Source: Fontimonas thermophila
GTDB taxonomy: Bacteria; Pseudomonadota; Gammaproteobacteria; Nevskiales; Nevskiaceae
Reading direction: 5' to 3'
Length of the DNA stretch: 64,000 nt
NCBI RefSeq assembly: GCF_900113085.1
Contig: NZ_FOOC01000006.1
Location: 1-64,000, forward strand
The notes beneath the pieces were generated by a model, which did no database searches, was not told the DNA's origin, and saw only the letters and a list, made by a program, of their open reading frames with translations. This document shows, piece after piece, positions 34,924 to 45,974 of this stretch. The position numbers and the translations under genes are program-made. Each line of letters begins with the position of its first letter. Position 1 is the stretch's first letter.

Positions 34924-35537
34924 CAGCGCTGCAGGGGATGTTCGCCACGCGCCCAGGCGAGGGCGTCCTCGAGCCGGTCATTGCCCCAGAACAACTCGCC
35001 GTCCACGAGAAAGCTCGGGGCACCGAACAGGCCCAGGGCCGCGGCGCGCTCGGTCTGCGTGCGCAGGCGGCTTTTCAGGGGGTCGGTTTGCACTGCGGCG
35101 ATCCGGGCTGGGGCGCTTTCGCCGCAGGCAGTCAGGCAGTCGGCGACGACACGGTCATCGCCGATGTCGCGGTCGTGGGCAAAGTTCGCCGTGAACAGCG
35201 CGCACACAAAACGCGGGACCCAGGGCTCGTCCTGGAAGGCGCAGGCGATGCGGGCCCCGAGCACGCTCGTGCGTGGAAACGCCGACGGCTTTCGAAAAGG
35301 AATGCCGGTGCGCGCGCAGATACGTTCGATGTCACGCCACATGTACCGCCCCTTGGCCGGGAACTGTACGAAGGGCGAGCTGGCATATCCCTGTGCCTGG
35401 AACAGCGGTCCGAGCAAGAAGGGCCGCCACAGCACCCGGACACCGGCAGAGCGCGCCAGCTGCTCGATGCGCAGCGCCGCCGGGTAGGAGTAACTGCTGG
35501 CGAACTCAAACCAGAATTCCAGACAGCAACCTGCCAC
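34923..35537 (-). CDS. 2-hydroxychromene-2-carboxylate isomerase-like (DsbA/kappa-GST family)
   Basis: 204 residues. The N-terminal LEFWFEFASSYSYPAALRIEQLA has the family's serine (not CxxC) at the active-site turn; LLGPLFQ and LFGAPSFLVDGELFWGNDRLEDAL complete the thioredoxin-fold signature. Such enzymes use glutathione to isomerise aromatic-ring degradation intermediates, but many family members have other or unknown substrates, and no aromatic-degradation genes are adjacent. First gene of a pair with the GGCT-like gene. Confidence 0.82.
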   Translation of the reverse strand: MAGCCLEFWFEFASSYSYPAALRIEQLARSAGVRVLWRPFLLGPLFQAQGYASSPFVQFPAKGRYMWRDIERICARTGIPFRKPSAFPRTSVLGARIACAFQDEPWVPRFVCALFTANFAHDRDIGDDRVVADCLTACGESAPARIAAVQTDPLKSRLRTQTERAAALGLFGAPSFLVDGELFWGNDRLEDALAWARGEHPLQR

Positions 35538-35723
35538 GGTCGAATCGTCGAGACCAAGAGGGGGCGCAGTGTACCCCGCGTCGCCTGGGCCGTGCGGGGG
35601 CTGTGCTTCCGACTTACCGCGCAGACGCGCGCGTGCTTCGCCGCGGCCAATGGCGCGTCTCTGGCGATCGGCCAGACTGGTGGTGTTCTACGGTTCTTTC
35701 CGGATCCGATTCCGAGGTCAGAA

Positions 35724-37544
35724 ATGCCGGCTTACAAAGCTCCGCTGCGCGACATACGCTTCCTGCTCAACGAGGTGTTCGATTACCCCAAGCATTACGC
35801 CGGGTTGTCGAACGGCAAGGATGCCGATCCCGACACCGTCAATGCGATCCTCGAAGAGTGCGCCAAGTTCTGCGAGCAAGTGCTCTCGCCGCTGAACCGT
35901 TCCGGTGACGAGGAGGGCTGTCATTTCGACAATGGCACCGTGACCACGCCCAAGGGCTTCAAGGAAGCCTATGCCGAATACGTGGCCGGCGGCTGGCAGG
36001 GGCTTTCACACCCGACCGAATACGGCGGTCAGGGCATGCCGATGTCGCTCGGCGTGATCAAGACCGAAATGCTGGGTAGCGCGAACTGGTCGTTCAACAT
36101 GTACCCCGGGCTTTCGCTCGGCGCGATGAACACGATCATGCAATACGGCGACGCCGCGCAGAAGGCGTTGTACATGCCGCCGCTGACCGAAGGCCGCTGG
36201 ACCGGCACGATGTGCCTGACCGAGCCGCAATGCGGCACCGACCTCGGGCAGATCAAGACCCGCGCCGAGCCGCAGGCCGATGGCACGTATCGCATCACCG
36301 GCACCAAGATCTTCATTTCCGCCGGCGAGCACGATCTGGCCGAGAACATCATCCACATCGTGCTCGCACGCCTGCCGGACGCGCCGCCGGGTACCAAGGG
36401 CATTTCGCTGTTCATCGTGCCCAAGATCAAGGTCAATGCCGACGGCTCGCTGGGCGAGCGTAACAGCGTCGTGTGCAGCGCGATCGAGCACAAGATGGGT
36501 ATCCGCGCCTCGGCCACCGCCGTGCTCAACTTCGAGAACGCGACGGGGTACATGATCGCCGAGCCCAACAAGGGCCTGGAGGCGATGTTCACGTTCATGA
36601 ACTCGGCGCGCATCGGCACCGCGATCCAGGGTGTCTGCCATGCCGAGCTGTCCTACCAGGGCGCTCTGGCCTATGCCAAGGAGCGCCGCTCGATGCGCGC
36701 GCTGTCCGGCAAGAAAGAGCCGGACAAGGTCGCCGACGCCATCATCCATCACGCCGACGTGCGCCGCATGCTGCTGACGCAGAAGGCGATCGCCGAGGGT
36801 GGCCGCGCGATGATCTATTTCGCCGCGCAGTACGCCGACCACATGGTCAACGGCATCCTCGAAGGTGACCAGAAGAAGTACAAGTACTGGGACGACAAGC
36901 TCGGCTTTCTCACGCCGATCCTCAAAGGGTTTCTCACCGAGATGGGGCTCGAGGCCGCAAACCTCGGTATCCAGATCTACGGCGGCCACGGCTACATCAA
37001 GGAGCACGGCATGGAGCAGATCGCGCGGGATGCGCGAATCTCCACGCTCTACGAGGGCACGACCGGCATCCAGGCACTCGATCTGCTCGGCCGCAAGGTG
37101 CTGCTGATGACCCGGGGCAAGGCGGTGCGCGAGTTCACTGCGCAGATCGCCAAGTTCGCCGTCGAGCACATGCGCAATGCCAAGCTGCGCCGTTTCGCCG
37201 CGGATCTGGCGCGCTATGCCGCGGAGTGGAACGTGCTGACCATGCGTGTGATGCTCGCGGCGCGCAAGGACCGCGATTCGGTCAGCGCCGCTTCCCATCA
37301 CTTCCTGATGTATTCCGGTTACGTGACCATGGCCTATTTCTGGGCGCTGCAGGCTGCGGTCGCGAGCCAGAAACTCGCGCAGGGCGGTGAAGAGAAGCCG
37401 GAGTTTTACAAAGCCAAGATCGCCACCGCGCGGTTTTATTTCGACCATCTGCTGCCGCGTGCCAAGGGCCATGCGACGTCGATGGTCAAGCCGAGCAAGT
37501 CGGTGATGAAGCTGCCGGTTGAGGCATTCTCCTTCGATTACTGA
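35724..37544 (+). CDS. Acyl-CoA dehydrogenase, long type with C-terminal extension
   Basis: 606 residues from ATG 35724, the usual length of the bacterial long ACADs (about 600), not the 380 of short ones. N-terminal PAYKAPLRDIRFLLNEVFDY, CLTEPQCGTDLGQIKTRAE, TGTKIFISAGEHDL, HKMGIRASATAVLNFE, then QIYGGHGYIKEHGMEQIARDARISTLYEGTTGIQALDLLGRK with the catalytic Glu, then a C-terminal domain (PF12806-like). It oxidises acyl-CoA in the first beta-oxidation step. Upstream in-frame sequence lies antisense to the isomerase gene and is not part of it. Confidence 0.93.
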   Translation: MPAYKAPLRDIRFLLNEVFDYPKHYAGLSNGKDADPDTVNAILEECAKFCEQVLSPLNRSGDEEGCHFDNGTVTTPKGFKEAYAEYVAGGWQGLSHPTEYGGQGMPMSLGVIKTEMLGSANWSFNMYPGLSLGAMNTIMQYGDAAQKALYMPPLTEGRWTGTMCLTEPQCGTDLGQIKTRAEPQADGTYRITGTKIFISAGEHDLAENIIHIVLARLPDAPPGTKGISLFIVPKIKVNADGSLGERNSVVCSAIEHKMGIRASATAVLNFENATGYMIAEPNKGLEAMFTFMNSARIGTAIQGVCHAELSYQGALAYAKERRSMRALSGKKEPDKVADAIIHHADVRRMLLTQKAIAEGGRAMIYFAAQYADHMVNGILEGDQKKYKYWDDKLGFLTPILKGFLTEMGLEAANLGIQIYGGHGYIKEHGMEQIARDARISTLYEGTTGIQALDLLGRKVLLMTRGKAVREFTAQIAKFAVEHMRNAKLRRFAADLARYAAEWNVLTMRVMLAARKDRDSVSAASHHFLMYSGYVTMAYFWALQAAVASQKLAQGGEEKPEFYKAKIATARFYFDHLLPRAKGHATSMVKPSKSVMKLPVEAFSFDY

Positions 37545-37559
37545 GACACTGACGCTGGA

Positions 37560-37593
37560 AACGTCGAGGGCGCCTGTGGGCGCCCTCGACGTT
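37560..37593. terminator. Long hairpin between convergent genes
   Basis: A perfect 15-bp stem (AACGTCGAGGGCGCC with its complement) lies between the acyl-CoA dehydrogenase and the Slp lipoprotein gene. It is symmetric, so it can act on both; no T-run follows. Confidence 0.6.
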
Positions 37594-37609
37594 GATGCGG
37601 AACGTCACA

Positions 37610-38215
37610 TCAGCAACCGCTCGGCTCCGGTGAAGTCGCAGCAGCCTTGGATTCGGGCGCAGACGTCTGAGCGTAACGTGCGACCGGACGGAAGGCCGGG
37701 TAATAGTACGGATAAGGATAGAAAAAAGGACCGTAGAAGAACGGATCCACGATGTATGTGGCCGGCGGATCCCGACGTTCGCGCCACAGGTAAATGTCCG
37801 CGGCCGTGACCTTCGGGTAGGTGTAGGAAAACTCGCCGATCTTGCGCGTCTCCACGCCCGCGAGCGTGCCGACGATGGTGACCTCGCGTCCGGGCTTGAA
37901 CACCTCGGGATCCTTGAAGCCCTTGTAATAGGCCAAGAAGCGCCCTTGCTCCTGGTCGCCCTCGACCGGCCGCCCCGAGTAGTCGAGCGGGCGACCCAGG
38001 ATTTCGAAGCAGCTCTCCTCCTGCGAATTCTTCATCGACAGAATCGTTCCGCCCCAGCGGACCCGGCTCGGCGTGGTCGCGGTGTCATTGCGCTGGTTCT
38101 GCGCGACCTGCTGGGGAGTGAGTTCGGCGAATTCGCCACGCAGCACAGCCGGTGTGGCGCAGGCGCTCAAGAACAAGGCTGCGAACCCGGCGGCGATCAT
38201 CGATTCAAACCGCAT
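37610..38215 (-). CDS. Slp family outer-membrane lipoprotein
   Basis: 201 residues. Lipobox ALFLSACATPA; the Slp signature follows (VRWGGTILSMKNSQEESCFEILGRPLDYSGRP, EGRFLAYYKGFKDPEVFKPGREVTIVGTLAGVETRKIGEFSYTYPKV). A Tyr/Pro/Phe-rich stretch (DPFFYGPFFYPYPYYYPAF) precedes a short Ala/Ser tail. Slp is a starvation-inducible outer-membrane lipoprotein. ATG 38215 is chosen over ATG 38221 because the GGAG is only one base before the latter. Divergent from the HDOD gene. Confidence 0.85.
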   Translation of the reverse strand: MRFESMIAAGFAALFLSACATPAVLRGEFAELTPQQVAQNQRNDTATTPSRVRWGGTILSMKNSQEESCFEILGRPLDYSGRPVEGDQEQGRFLAYYKGFKDPEVFKPGREVTIVGTLAGVETRKIGEFSYTYPKVTAADIYLWRERRDPPATYIVDPFFYGPFFYPYPYYYPAFRPVARYAQTSAPESKAAATSPEPSGC

Positions 38216-38505
38216 GTGCATTCTCCGGGGGGATATGGAGACGAAGGACACCGGCGGGGGCGGGGGCGACCAGCATACGCGCTGGGGATCGTCGGGCAGG
38301 GTCTCTGTTCCCTGGAGCGTGTGGACCGCAATCCGCCACCGGCCGTCGGTCCGTGGATGTTGTAAACGGGCAGGCATGAACCGGCTCTGAACGCGGGGCT
38401 TGGGCGGTACCGGCGGTTCGTGCGCCCCGATACCTCCGGTGGTCGGGTACGGCCTTGAGCGCCGGATCGGCCTGCCGGCAGCATCGCGGTCACGGGAGGC
38501 GGGAG

Positions 38506-39361
38506 ATGCGCATGGCCGAGGCCGATGTTTCCGAGTCCCTGCTGTCACGGCTCTGGCAGCAGTTGCTCGACGATGCAGTTCGTTTGCCGACGCTACCGGA
38601 CCTGGCGCTGCGTCTGGATGCGCTGGCCCGGCGCGAGCGGCTCGACGCCCGCCATCTCGCCGACGAAATCCGTAAGGATCCGGCCATCGCCGCGCAGGTT
38701 GTGCGTATGGCCAACAGTGCGGCTTACCGCGGCGGCGTTCCGGTCAGTCAACTGCAGGCCGCCGTGACCCGGATCGGTGTCGAGGCGACGCGCCAGCTCG
38801 TGTCGGGCCTTGCGCTGCGGCAACTGTTCGCGTCGGCGTCGGTCGTGCTGCAGTCGCGCCTGCACGCGATCTGGGCGGAGAGCCTCGAAGTCGCGGTTTG
38901 CGCGCAGCTGCTGGCGCGGCAATGTCGAAGGCTCGATCCGGAAACGGGGTTGCTCGCAGGGCTCGTGCATCGCATCGGCGCGCTGCCGCTGCTGCGCTTG
39001 CTCGAGCAGCATCCGGACCTTACCCGCATCCGCCGATGCCGTCGATGCGGTGCTGGCCAGCCTGGGCGGCCGGGCGGGCGAGCTGGTGCTATCGAGTTGG
39101 GGGTTCCCGGCAGCGCTGCTTGCAGTACCTGTACGAAGCTTGGAGTTCGGCCGCAGCCATCACGGCGCGGCCGATTATGCTGATCTGGTCGGGGTCGCCG
39201 TGCTCGTGCTCGATCGGCAGTACGAAGGCCCCTATTCCGGAATCGACCGCCGCCGCGTCGGAGCCTTCGCCAGGCTCGGTTTCGATGCCGACACAGACTG
39301 GTTCGCGCAGCCCGGCTTCGCCGATCAGTACCACGAGCTGCTGGCGGCGCTGACCCACTGA
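38506..39361 (+). pseudogene. HDOD domain protein with a frameshift
   Basis: The first part (WQQLLDDAVRLPTLPDLALRLDALARR, DPAIAAQVVRMANSAAYRG, LRQLFASASVVLQSRLHAIWAESLEVAVCAQLLA) is a HDOD domain (signal-transduction fold related to HD phosphohydrolases). At about 39010-39035 the frame is lost; the matching second part (ADAVDAVLASLGGRAGELVLSSWGFPAALLAVP, then YADLVGVAVLV) is in the next frame and runs to 39361. One extra base (or two missing) explains it. Whether this is a real mutation or a sequencing error cannot be told. There is no homopolymer at the site. Confidence 0.75.
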
Positions 39362-39389
39362 CGCGATGCGCGAACCCGCGCCGGGGCGG

Positions 39390-41456
<2,067 letters not shown>

Positions 41457-41576
41457 TCATGGCACTCTGGGGCGCGCATGGTACTGGCAGATTGGCTGTA
41501 ATGCCGCTTACCGGCGCGCGCAGGCCGGCCTGCGCTCGGCGACAATGAGGCATCCATTTTGATCTGGAGACAATCG

Positions 41577-42374
41577 ATGCAAGCGCGCGTGCGCGTCGAG
41601 GTGGAAGATGGCGTCGCCACCGTGACGATGGACCGGCCGGACAAGCTCAACGGCCTGGATTATGCGATGTTCGCCGGTTTGGTCGATGCGGCCCGGCGGA
41701 TCGGGCGCGACCGGGCGGTGCGCGCCGTCGTGCTGCACGGTGCGGGCCGCGGCTTTTGCGCTGGACTCGACTTCAAATCCTGGGGCGAACAGCGTCTGCG
41801 CATGCTGCACAGCTTCATGAAATGGGGCGTGAAGAAGACCAATCTCTACCAGGAGGCGGCTTATGGATGGCGCCGCCTGCCGGTGCCGGTGATCGCCGCC
41901 ATCCACGGCGTTTGCTATGGCGGCGGTCTGCAGATCGCCCTGGCCGCAGACATCCGCATCGCCGCACCGGATGCCGAGCTGTCGATCATGGAGGCGAAGT
42001 GGGGCTTGATTCCCGACATGACCGGCAGCATCACGCTGCGCGACCTTCTGCCGATGGATCAGGCGCTCAAGCTGACCATGACCGCGGAACGTTTCTCGGG
42101 CCTGCGCGCCCGCGAGCTCGGTCTGGTCACCGAAGTCGCCGACGATCCGCTCGGCGCGGCACAGGCGCTCGCGCGCGCGATCGCGGCGCGTTCGCCGGAT
42201 GCGGTTGCGCTGGCCAAGCGGCTGTTCCAGCAGAGCTGGCATGCCTCCGAGCGCCGCGCCTTGCGCATCGAGAGTGCGCTACAGCTCAAGCTGCTGCTCG
42301 GCCGCAATCATCGGGAGGCGGTACGCGCGAACATGGAAAAACGCCCGCCGCGGTTCGCGCCGCGCAGTGTCTGA
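41577..42374 (+). CDS. Crotonase/enoyl-CoA hydratase family protein
   Basis: 265 residues. Crotonase fold: VATVTMDRPDKLNGLD, oxyanion loop GRGFCAGLDFKSW, GVCYGGGLQIALAADIRI and LSIMEAKWGLIPDMTG. The first of the two catalytic glutamates of hydratases is here Gln (GGGLQI instead of GGGCEL); the second (MEAKWG) is kept, and an Asp follows (IPD). This pattern suits isomerases or other members of the superfamily better than a classical hydratase. RBS (GGAGA) sits before ATG 41577. Divergent from fadH. Confidence 0.85.
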   Translation: MQARVRVEVEDGVATVTMDRPDKLNGLDYAMFAGLVDAARRIGRDRAVRAVVLHGAGRGFCAGLDFKSWGEQRLRMLHSFMKWGVKKTNLYQEAAYGWRRLPVPVIAAIHGVCYGGGLQIALAADIRIAAPDAELSIMEAKWGLIPDMTGSITLRDLLPMDQALKLTMTAERFSGLRARELGLVTEVADDPLGAAQALARAIAARSPDAVALAKRLFQQSWHASERRALRIESALQLKLLLGRNHREAVRANMEKRPPRFAPRSV

Positions 42375-42435
42375 CCCCCGCAGTCAGATGCGGACGGGTG
42401 TCGGCACCGGCACACAGGGCACTCTCGCCGTGCGC

Positions 42436-42975
42436 TCATGCCGATCCGGCTTTGAGCGATGCGGTCAGTTGTTCCTGCGCTTGGTGCCAGTGCAGAACCC
42501 AGTCCGGTAGTGGCGGTGACACCGCGTCGTAGCCGCACATCTGCAACACCTTGGTCGGCGGTACCTTGCCGCGGCGGCTGAGGAAGAGATAGCGCACCAG
42601 TACGACGGCGCAGACGCGCCCGTTACGTACGAAGCAGTGTTCGCAGAAGAACCATTTCTCGTTCCAGCCGAGCAGGCGCGAGTCCAGCCGGTAGCGTTGC
42701 AGCGGTTGCAGCGAGATGCTGAAGCGCGCATTGGAATCGCCTGCAACCGCGCGCCAGCCGTGGCGCAGCGCGCGACGCCAGAGCCCCGAGCGCAGGCCCC
42801 AGTCGAGCCGGCCGATGTCGGCGGCGGAGAAGTAACGGCCGTTGTTCATGTGCAGGTTGAAGTCGATCTCACCCGGCATCACGCGCAGCGTGATGCTGCT
42901 GGGGTCGAACAGACCGACAGGGCCGCGCAGGCGCCAGCTCAGCAGCACCCAGATCGTTCGCCAGAAACCCACCAT
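42436..42975 (-). CDS. Hotdog-fold thioesterase
   Basis: 179 residues from ATG 42975. The hotdog fold shows in MPGEIDFNLHMNNGRYFSAADIGRLDWGLR (thioesterase active-site region) and YRLDSRLLGWNEKWFFCEHCFV. An N-terminal hydrophobic stretch (VGFWRTIWVLLSWRLRG) may be membrane-associated. Related to YbgC/FcoT-like acyl-CoA thioesterases, substrate unknown. Converges with the crotonase gene. Confidence 0.8.
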   Translation of the reverse strand: MVGFWRTIWVLLSWRLRGPVGLFDPSSITLRVMPGEIDFNLHMNNGRYFSAADIGRLDWGLRSGLWRRALRHGWRAVAGDSNARFSISLQPLQRYRLDSRLLGWNEKWFFCEHCFVRNGRVCAVVLVRYLFLSRRGKVPPTKVLQMCGYDAVSPPLPDWVLHWHQAQEQLTASLKAGSA

Positions 42976-43238
42976 GTATGTTTGTCCGGTTGTCGTGGCC
43001 GGCAGCTTAGACGGCACAGCGGCAGGGACCATTGGCTGATGCGACGGCGGGTTGCGGCGCTACGAAAGCGCCGGTGTCTGCGCCGCTCGTCGTGTGCGCG
43101 CGACCGCTGCCGGTGGCGGTCCGATCAACGGCAGGCTCCAACCGCGCCGATGGTCTGCCGCCCGATGCCGGCGTGCCGTTGAATGGAAGCAGATGAAGCG
43201 AAAGCTGTGATCAGTCGCCAGCGCATGTGGAGCGTGTC

Positions 43239-43502
43239 ATGAATGGAACGGTATCGATGATGGCGGATCGGATCGGGCATCGGCGATTGTCGGTACGACG
43301 CGTCCGCGCGGCTTTCGTGCGCATGCCGATGCTGCTGCTCTATGGCCTGTTCGGCCTTGCCGGTGCCGCGCTCTGGGTGATCATGCACTTGCCGGTCGGA
43401 ACGCGCGCGCGGGACACGCTGGTCTATGCGATGGCCGGCTGCATCGGTATGTTCACGCTCGGCTGGCGTTTACTGCGTGCCCAGGCGCGGGCGCAGGACT
43501 AG
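43239..43502 (+). CDS. Small membrane protein with two hydrophobic segments
   Basis: 87 residues from ATG 43239 (a GTG at 43227 is the alternative). A basic N-terminus (RIGHRRLSVRRVRAAFV) is followed by two membrane helices (MLLLYGLFGLAGAALWVIMHL; LVYAMAGCIGMFTLGWRLL) and a basic tail. No homologue recognised. Convergent with the cNMP-EAL gene. Confidence 0.55.
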   Translation: MNGTVSMMADRIGHRRLSVRRVRAAFVRMPMLLLYGLFGLAGAALWVIMHLPVGTRARDTLVYAMAGCIGMFTLGWRLLRAQARAQD

Positions 43503-43510
43503 GCGCGGGA

Positions 43511-44731
43511 TCAGCGCCCGGCGGCGAGCGCGGCCTGGGCATCGGCGAGTGCCAGCGGGCGGCCGAAGAAATAGCCCTGGCCATAGCCGATGCCGATGTT
43601 CCGGCACAGTGCCGCCTGCTCCGGGGTTTCGATGCCCTCGGCCACGGCATACATATCCAGATCCGCGGCGAGCCGGCCAATCGCACGGACGATGTGCAGG
43701 CCGCGTTCGTTCATCGCCAGGTCCTTGATGAACGAACGATCCAGTTTGAGGCCATGGACCGGCAGCCGATGCAGGTAAGACAGCGCGCTGTAACCGGTGC
43801 CGAAATCGTCGACGACGAGTTTGCAGCCGAGGCTGCGGCAGCGCGTCAGCAGTTCGACTGCGGTCTCGAAGTCGTCGAGCACCGCCGATTCGGTGATCTC
43901 CAGGCGGAGCTGTTCGGGGGCAAGGCCGTTGTCGTCCAGCGCCCGTTCGATCGTCGCGAACAGGCTGCGGTCGCCGAACTGCCGGGCCGAGAGATTGACC
44001 GAGCAGAACAGACGTTCTTCGCCGCACCGGGTGGGGCGGTGCACGGCCTGCAGCGTGCGCAGCCCTTCGGCCGCGGCGCGCAGGGTCCAGCGGCCGAAGG
44101 CGAGAATCAGGTTCGAATCCTCGATGACCCACATGAATTCGGCCGGAGAAACCGGTTGGCCGCTGCGGTGCCAGCGGACCAGGGCTTCGAAGCCGGCAGT
44201 GCAGCCGGCCGCAAGATCGACGATCGGCTGGTAGAACAACTCCAGTTCCCCGCGCTGCAGCGCGTCGGTGAGTGCCTGTTCCAGGCGCAGCCGTTTGACG
44301 GCGAGGTCGCGGTCGGCCGGCGCCTCCGTGGGGGCGGACGGGCGCGTGATCGGCAAGGTCTGATGCCCGTCCCCGGCGGTGCCGACCCGCCGCAGCGTGT
44401 CGCGCCAACGGCCGAGCGCAACGCGCAACAGATGTCGCAGCACCGGCGATGTGCGCGCGAGCTGGTCGGTCAGGGTTTCGTGCGTGATCACGGTCAGGAC
44501 CGTCGGTTCGAGGGCGCGCGCACTGGCGCTGCGCGTCTGGTCGCCGATCAGTGCAAGTTCGCCGAAGATCTCGTCGGGGCCCAGGCGCGCGAGGACGTGA
44601 CGGCCGTCTGGCCGATCGACGAAGATTTCGATCAGGCCCGATTCCACCAGATAGGCTTCGCTCCCACGCGCACCTTCGTGGAACAGCATCTCGCCTGATG
44701 CCAGGCGTCGTTGCGTGCCGTTTTCATCCAC
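43511..44731 (-). CDS. cNMP-binding domain + EAL phosphodiesterase
   Basis: 406 residues. N-terminal cyclic-nucleotide-binding domain (GEMLFHEGARGSEAYLVESGLIEIFV; DEIFGELALIGDQTRSASARA, about residues 15-105) linked to an EAL domain (about 160-400). The EAL catalytic residues are all present: EALVRW, SVNLSARQF, LEITES, VVDDFGTGYSAL, LKLDRSFIKDL and AEGIET. It likely hydrolyses cyclic di-GMP under control of cAMP or cGMP. GTG 44731 is preferred: it has a good RBS (CCGGAGA, 8 nt upstream); an ATG at 44827 adds 32 residues without domain support. Confidence 0.85.
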   Translation of the reverse strand: MDENGTQRRLASGEMLFHEGARGSEAYLVESGLIEIFVDRPDGRHVLARLGPDEIFGELALIGDQTRSASARALEPTVLTVITHETLTDQLARTSPVLRHLLRVALGRWRDTLRRVGTAGDGHQTLPITRPSAPTEAPADRDLAVKRLRLEQALTDALQRGELELFYQPIVDLAAGCTAGFEALVRWHRSGQPVSPAEFMWVIEDSNLILAFGRWTLRAAAEGLRTLQAVHRPTRCGEERLFCSVNLSARQFGDRSLFATIERALDDNGLAPEQLRLEITESAVLDDFETAVELLTRCRSLGCKLVVDDFGTGYSALSYLHRLPVHGLKLDRSFIKDLAMNERGLHIVRAIGRLAADLDMYAVAEGIETPEQAALCRNIGIGYGQGYFFGRPLALADAQAALAAGR

Positions 44732-44888
44732 GTTGAAATCTCCGGTGGAGTCTGGCGTGATTATGATCCCCCGTCGCGGCTGGGTGACCACGGGTTGGGA
44801 TCGCGGTGCGGAGTGCTGGCGGCGCAACCGATGCGACCCATGCTAGTCCGTGGCAAGCTGCGAGCCCTCGCCGATGCCGAGGATGACG

Positions 44889-45170
44889 ATGAGCAAGAAT
44901 CTGCAGCAACAATTCGAGATCGCGGTCGAGAAAGTGCGCAATGCGCCAGCCGATGGGCCGTTCAAGCCCGACAACGAATTCAAGCTGCGCATGTATGCGC
45001 TCTACCGGCAGGCCACCGATGGTGACGTCCAGGGCAAGCGTCCCGGTATGCTCGATGTGGTCGGCCGGTTCAAGTACGACGCCTGGGCCCGGCTCAAGGG
45101 CATGAGCCGGGAAGAGGCGATGAGGCAGTACATCGCCGAGGTCGAGGCCATCGAGAAAAAATACGGTTGA
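44889..45170 (+). CDS. Acyl-CoA-binding protein
   Basis: 93 residues. ACBP domain: LQQQFEIAVEKVRNA, DNEFKLRMYALYRQATDGDVQGKRPGMLDVVGRFKYDAW and REEAMRQYIAEVEAIEKKYG. The Tyr and Lys that contact the CoA head group (YALYKQA-like and RxKWDAW-like motifs) are present as YALYRQA and RFKYDAW. ACBP is mainly eukaryotic but occurs in some proteobacteria. It buffers acyl-CoA. ATG 44889 has a GAGGA box 5 nt upstream. Convergent with tetR. Confidence 0.9.
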   Translation: MSKNLQQQFEIAVEKVRNAPADGPFKPDNEFKLRMYALYRQATDGDVQGKRPGMLDVVGRFKYDAWARLKGMSREEAMRQYIAEVEAIEKKYG

Positions 45171-45180
45171 CGCGCCACCA

Positions 45181-45870
45181 TCAGCGTGCATCGGCGCACC
45201 GGGCGTTGCGCCGTTCGCGCTGACCGCGCCAGTGCCGGAAAGCGGGCAGAGAAAATGCCAAGAATAGCTCGCGCACCCGCTCGACCGGGACTTCCGGATG
45301 CTCCAGCCACCAGCGCGACAGCGCCTCGCCGGCCCCGAACAAGGCATACGACAGTGGTTCGGCGGCACGGCGGCCTGCGGGTGTCGGGTCGCCGATCAAT
45401 TCGGCGATGGTCGTGCAGGCGCCGGCGATCATCTGTGCGCGGAATGCCTGCACGCTGCGCGATACCGGCGAGTCGCAGCCCACCACTTCGTTGAACAGCA
45501 CCCGCCAGAGATCGCGGTAACGATCGACGAAGCCGAGCAGTGCGCCGATCGCCTGTTCGAGCCGGTATGCCGGGTCGGGCTCGCGGCGGATGCGGGCGAC
45601 GTCGTCCATCAAATGCCGGCCCGCGCGCTCGATCAACGCTATGTAGAGCCCTTCCTTGGACGCGTAATAGCGGTATAGCAGCGGTTTGCTGATATCCGCT
45701 TCGCGGGCGATCTCATCCATCGATGCGGCGTGATAGCCACGGCGCGCGAATACCCGTGCGGCCGCGTGCAGCATCTCTTCCATGCGCTGGTCACGCGGCA
45801 TGCCGCGCGTGCCCAGGCGGCTGCGTCCGCGCAGCGGCCGGCGCACCTGTGTCCGCTTGCCCCCAGCCAT
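45181..45870 (-). CDS. TetR family transcriptional regulator
   Basis: 229 residues from ATG 45870; the in-frame extension to 46068 lacks family similarity. N-terminal basic tail, then HTH EEMLHAAARVFARRGYHAASMDEIAREADISKPLLYRYYASKEGLYIALI (about 30-78), then an all-helical ligand domain. Target and ligand unknown; the setting suggests a lipid-metabolism regulator. Upstream gene is a membrane protein on the same strand. Confidence 0.88.
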   Translation of the reverse strand: MAGGKRTQVRRPLRGRSRLGTRGMPRDQRMEEMLHAAARVFARRGYHAASMDEIAREADISKPLLYRYYASKEGLYIALIERAGRHLMDDVARIRREPDPAYRLEQAIGALLGFVDRYRDLWRVLFNEVVGCDSPVSRSVQAFRAQMIAGACTTIAELIGDPTPAGRRAAEPLSYALFGAGEALSRWWLEHPEVPVERVRELFLAFSLPAFRHWRGQRERRNARCADAR

Positions 45871-45974
45871 GGTTTGCTGTGAATGGTTGTTGTTGTCGTC
45901 AAGGTTCAGCGAGCCATTATCGAGGGGCGCGGCATATGGAGCAGACCTGCGCGCCCCACGAGCTGTGAACCGGA

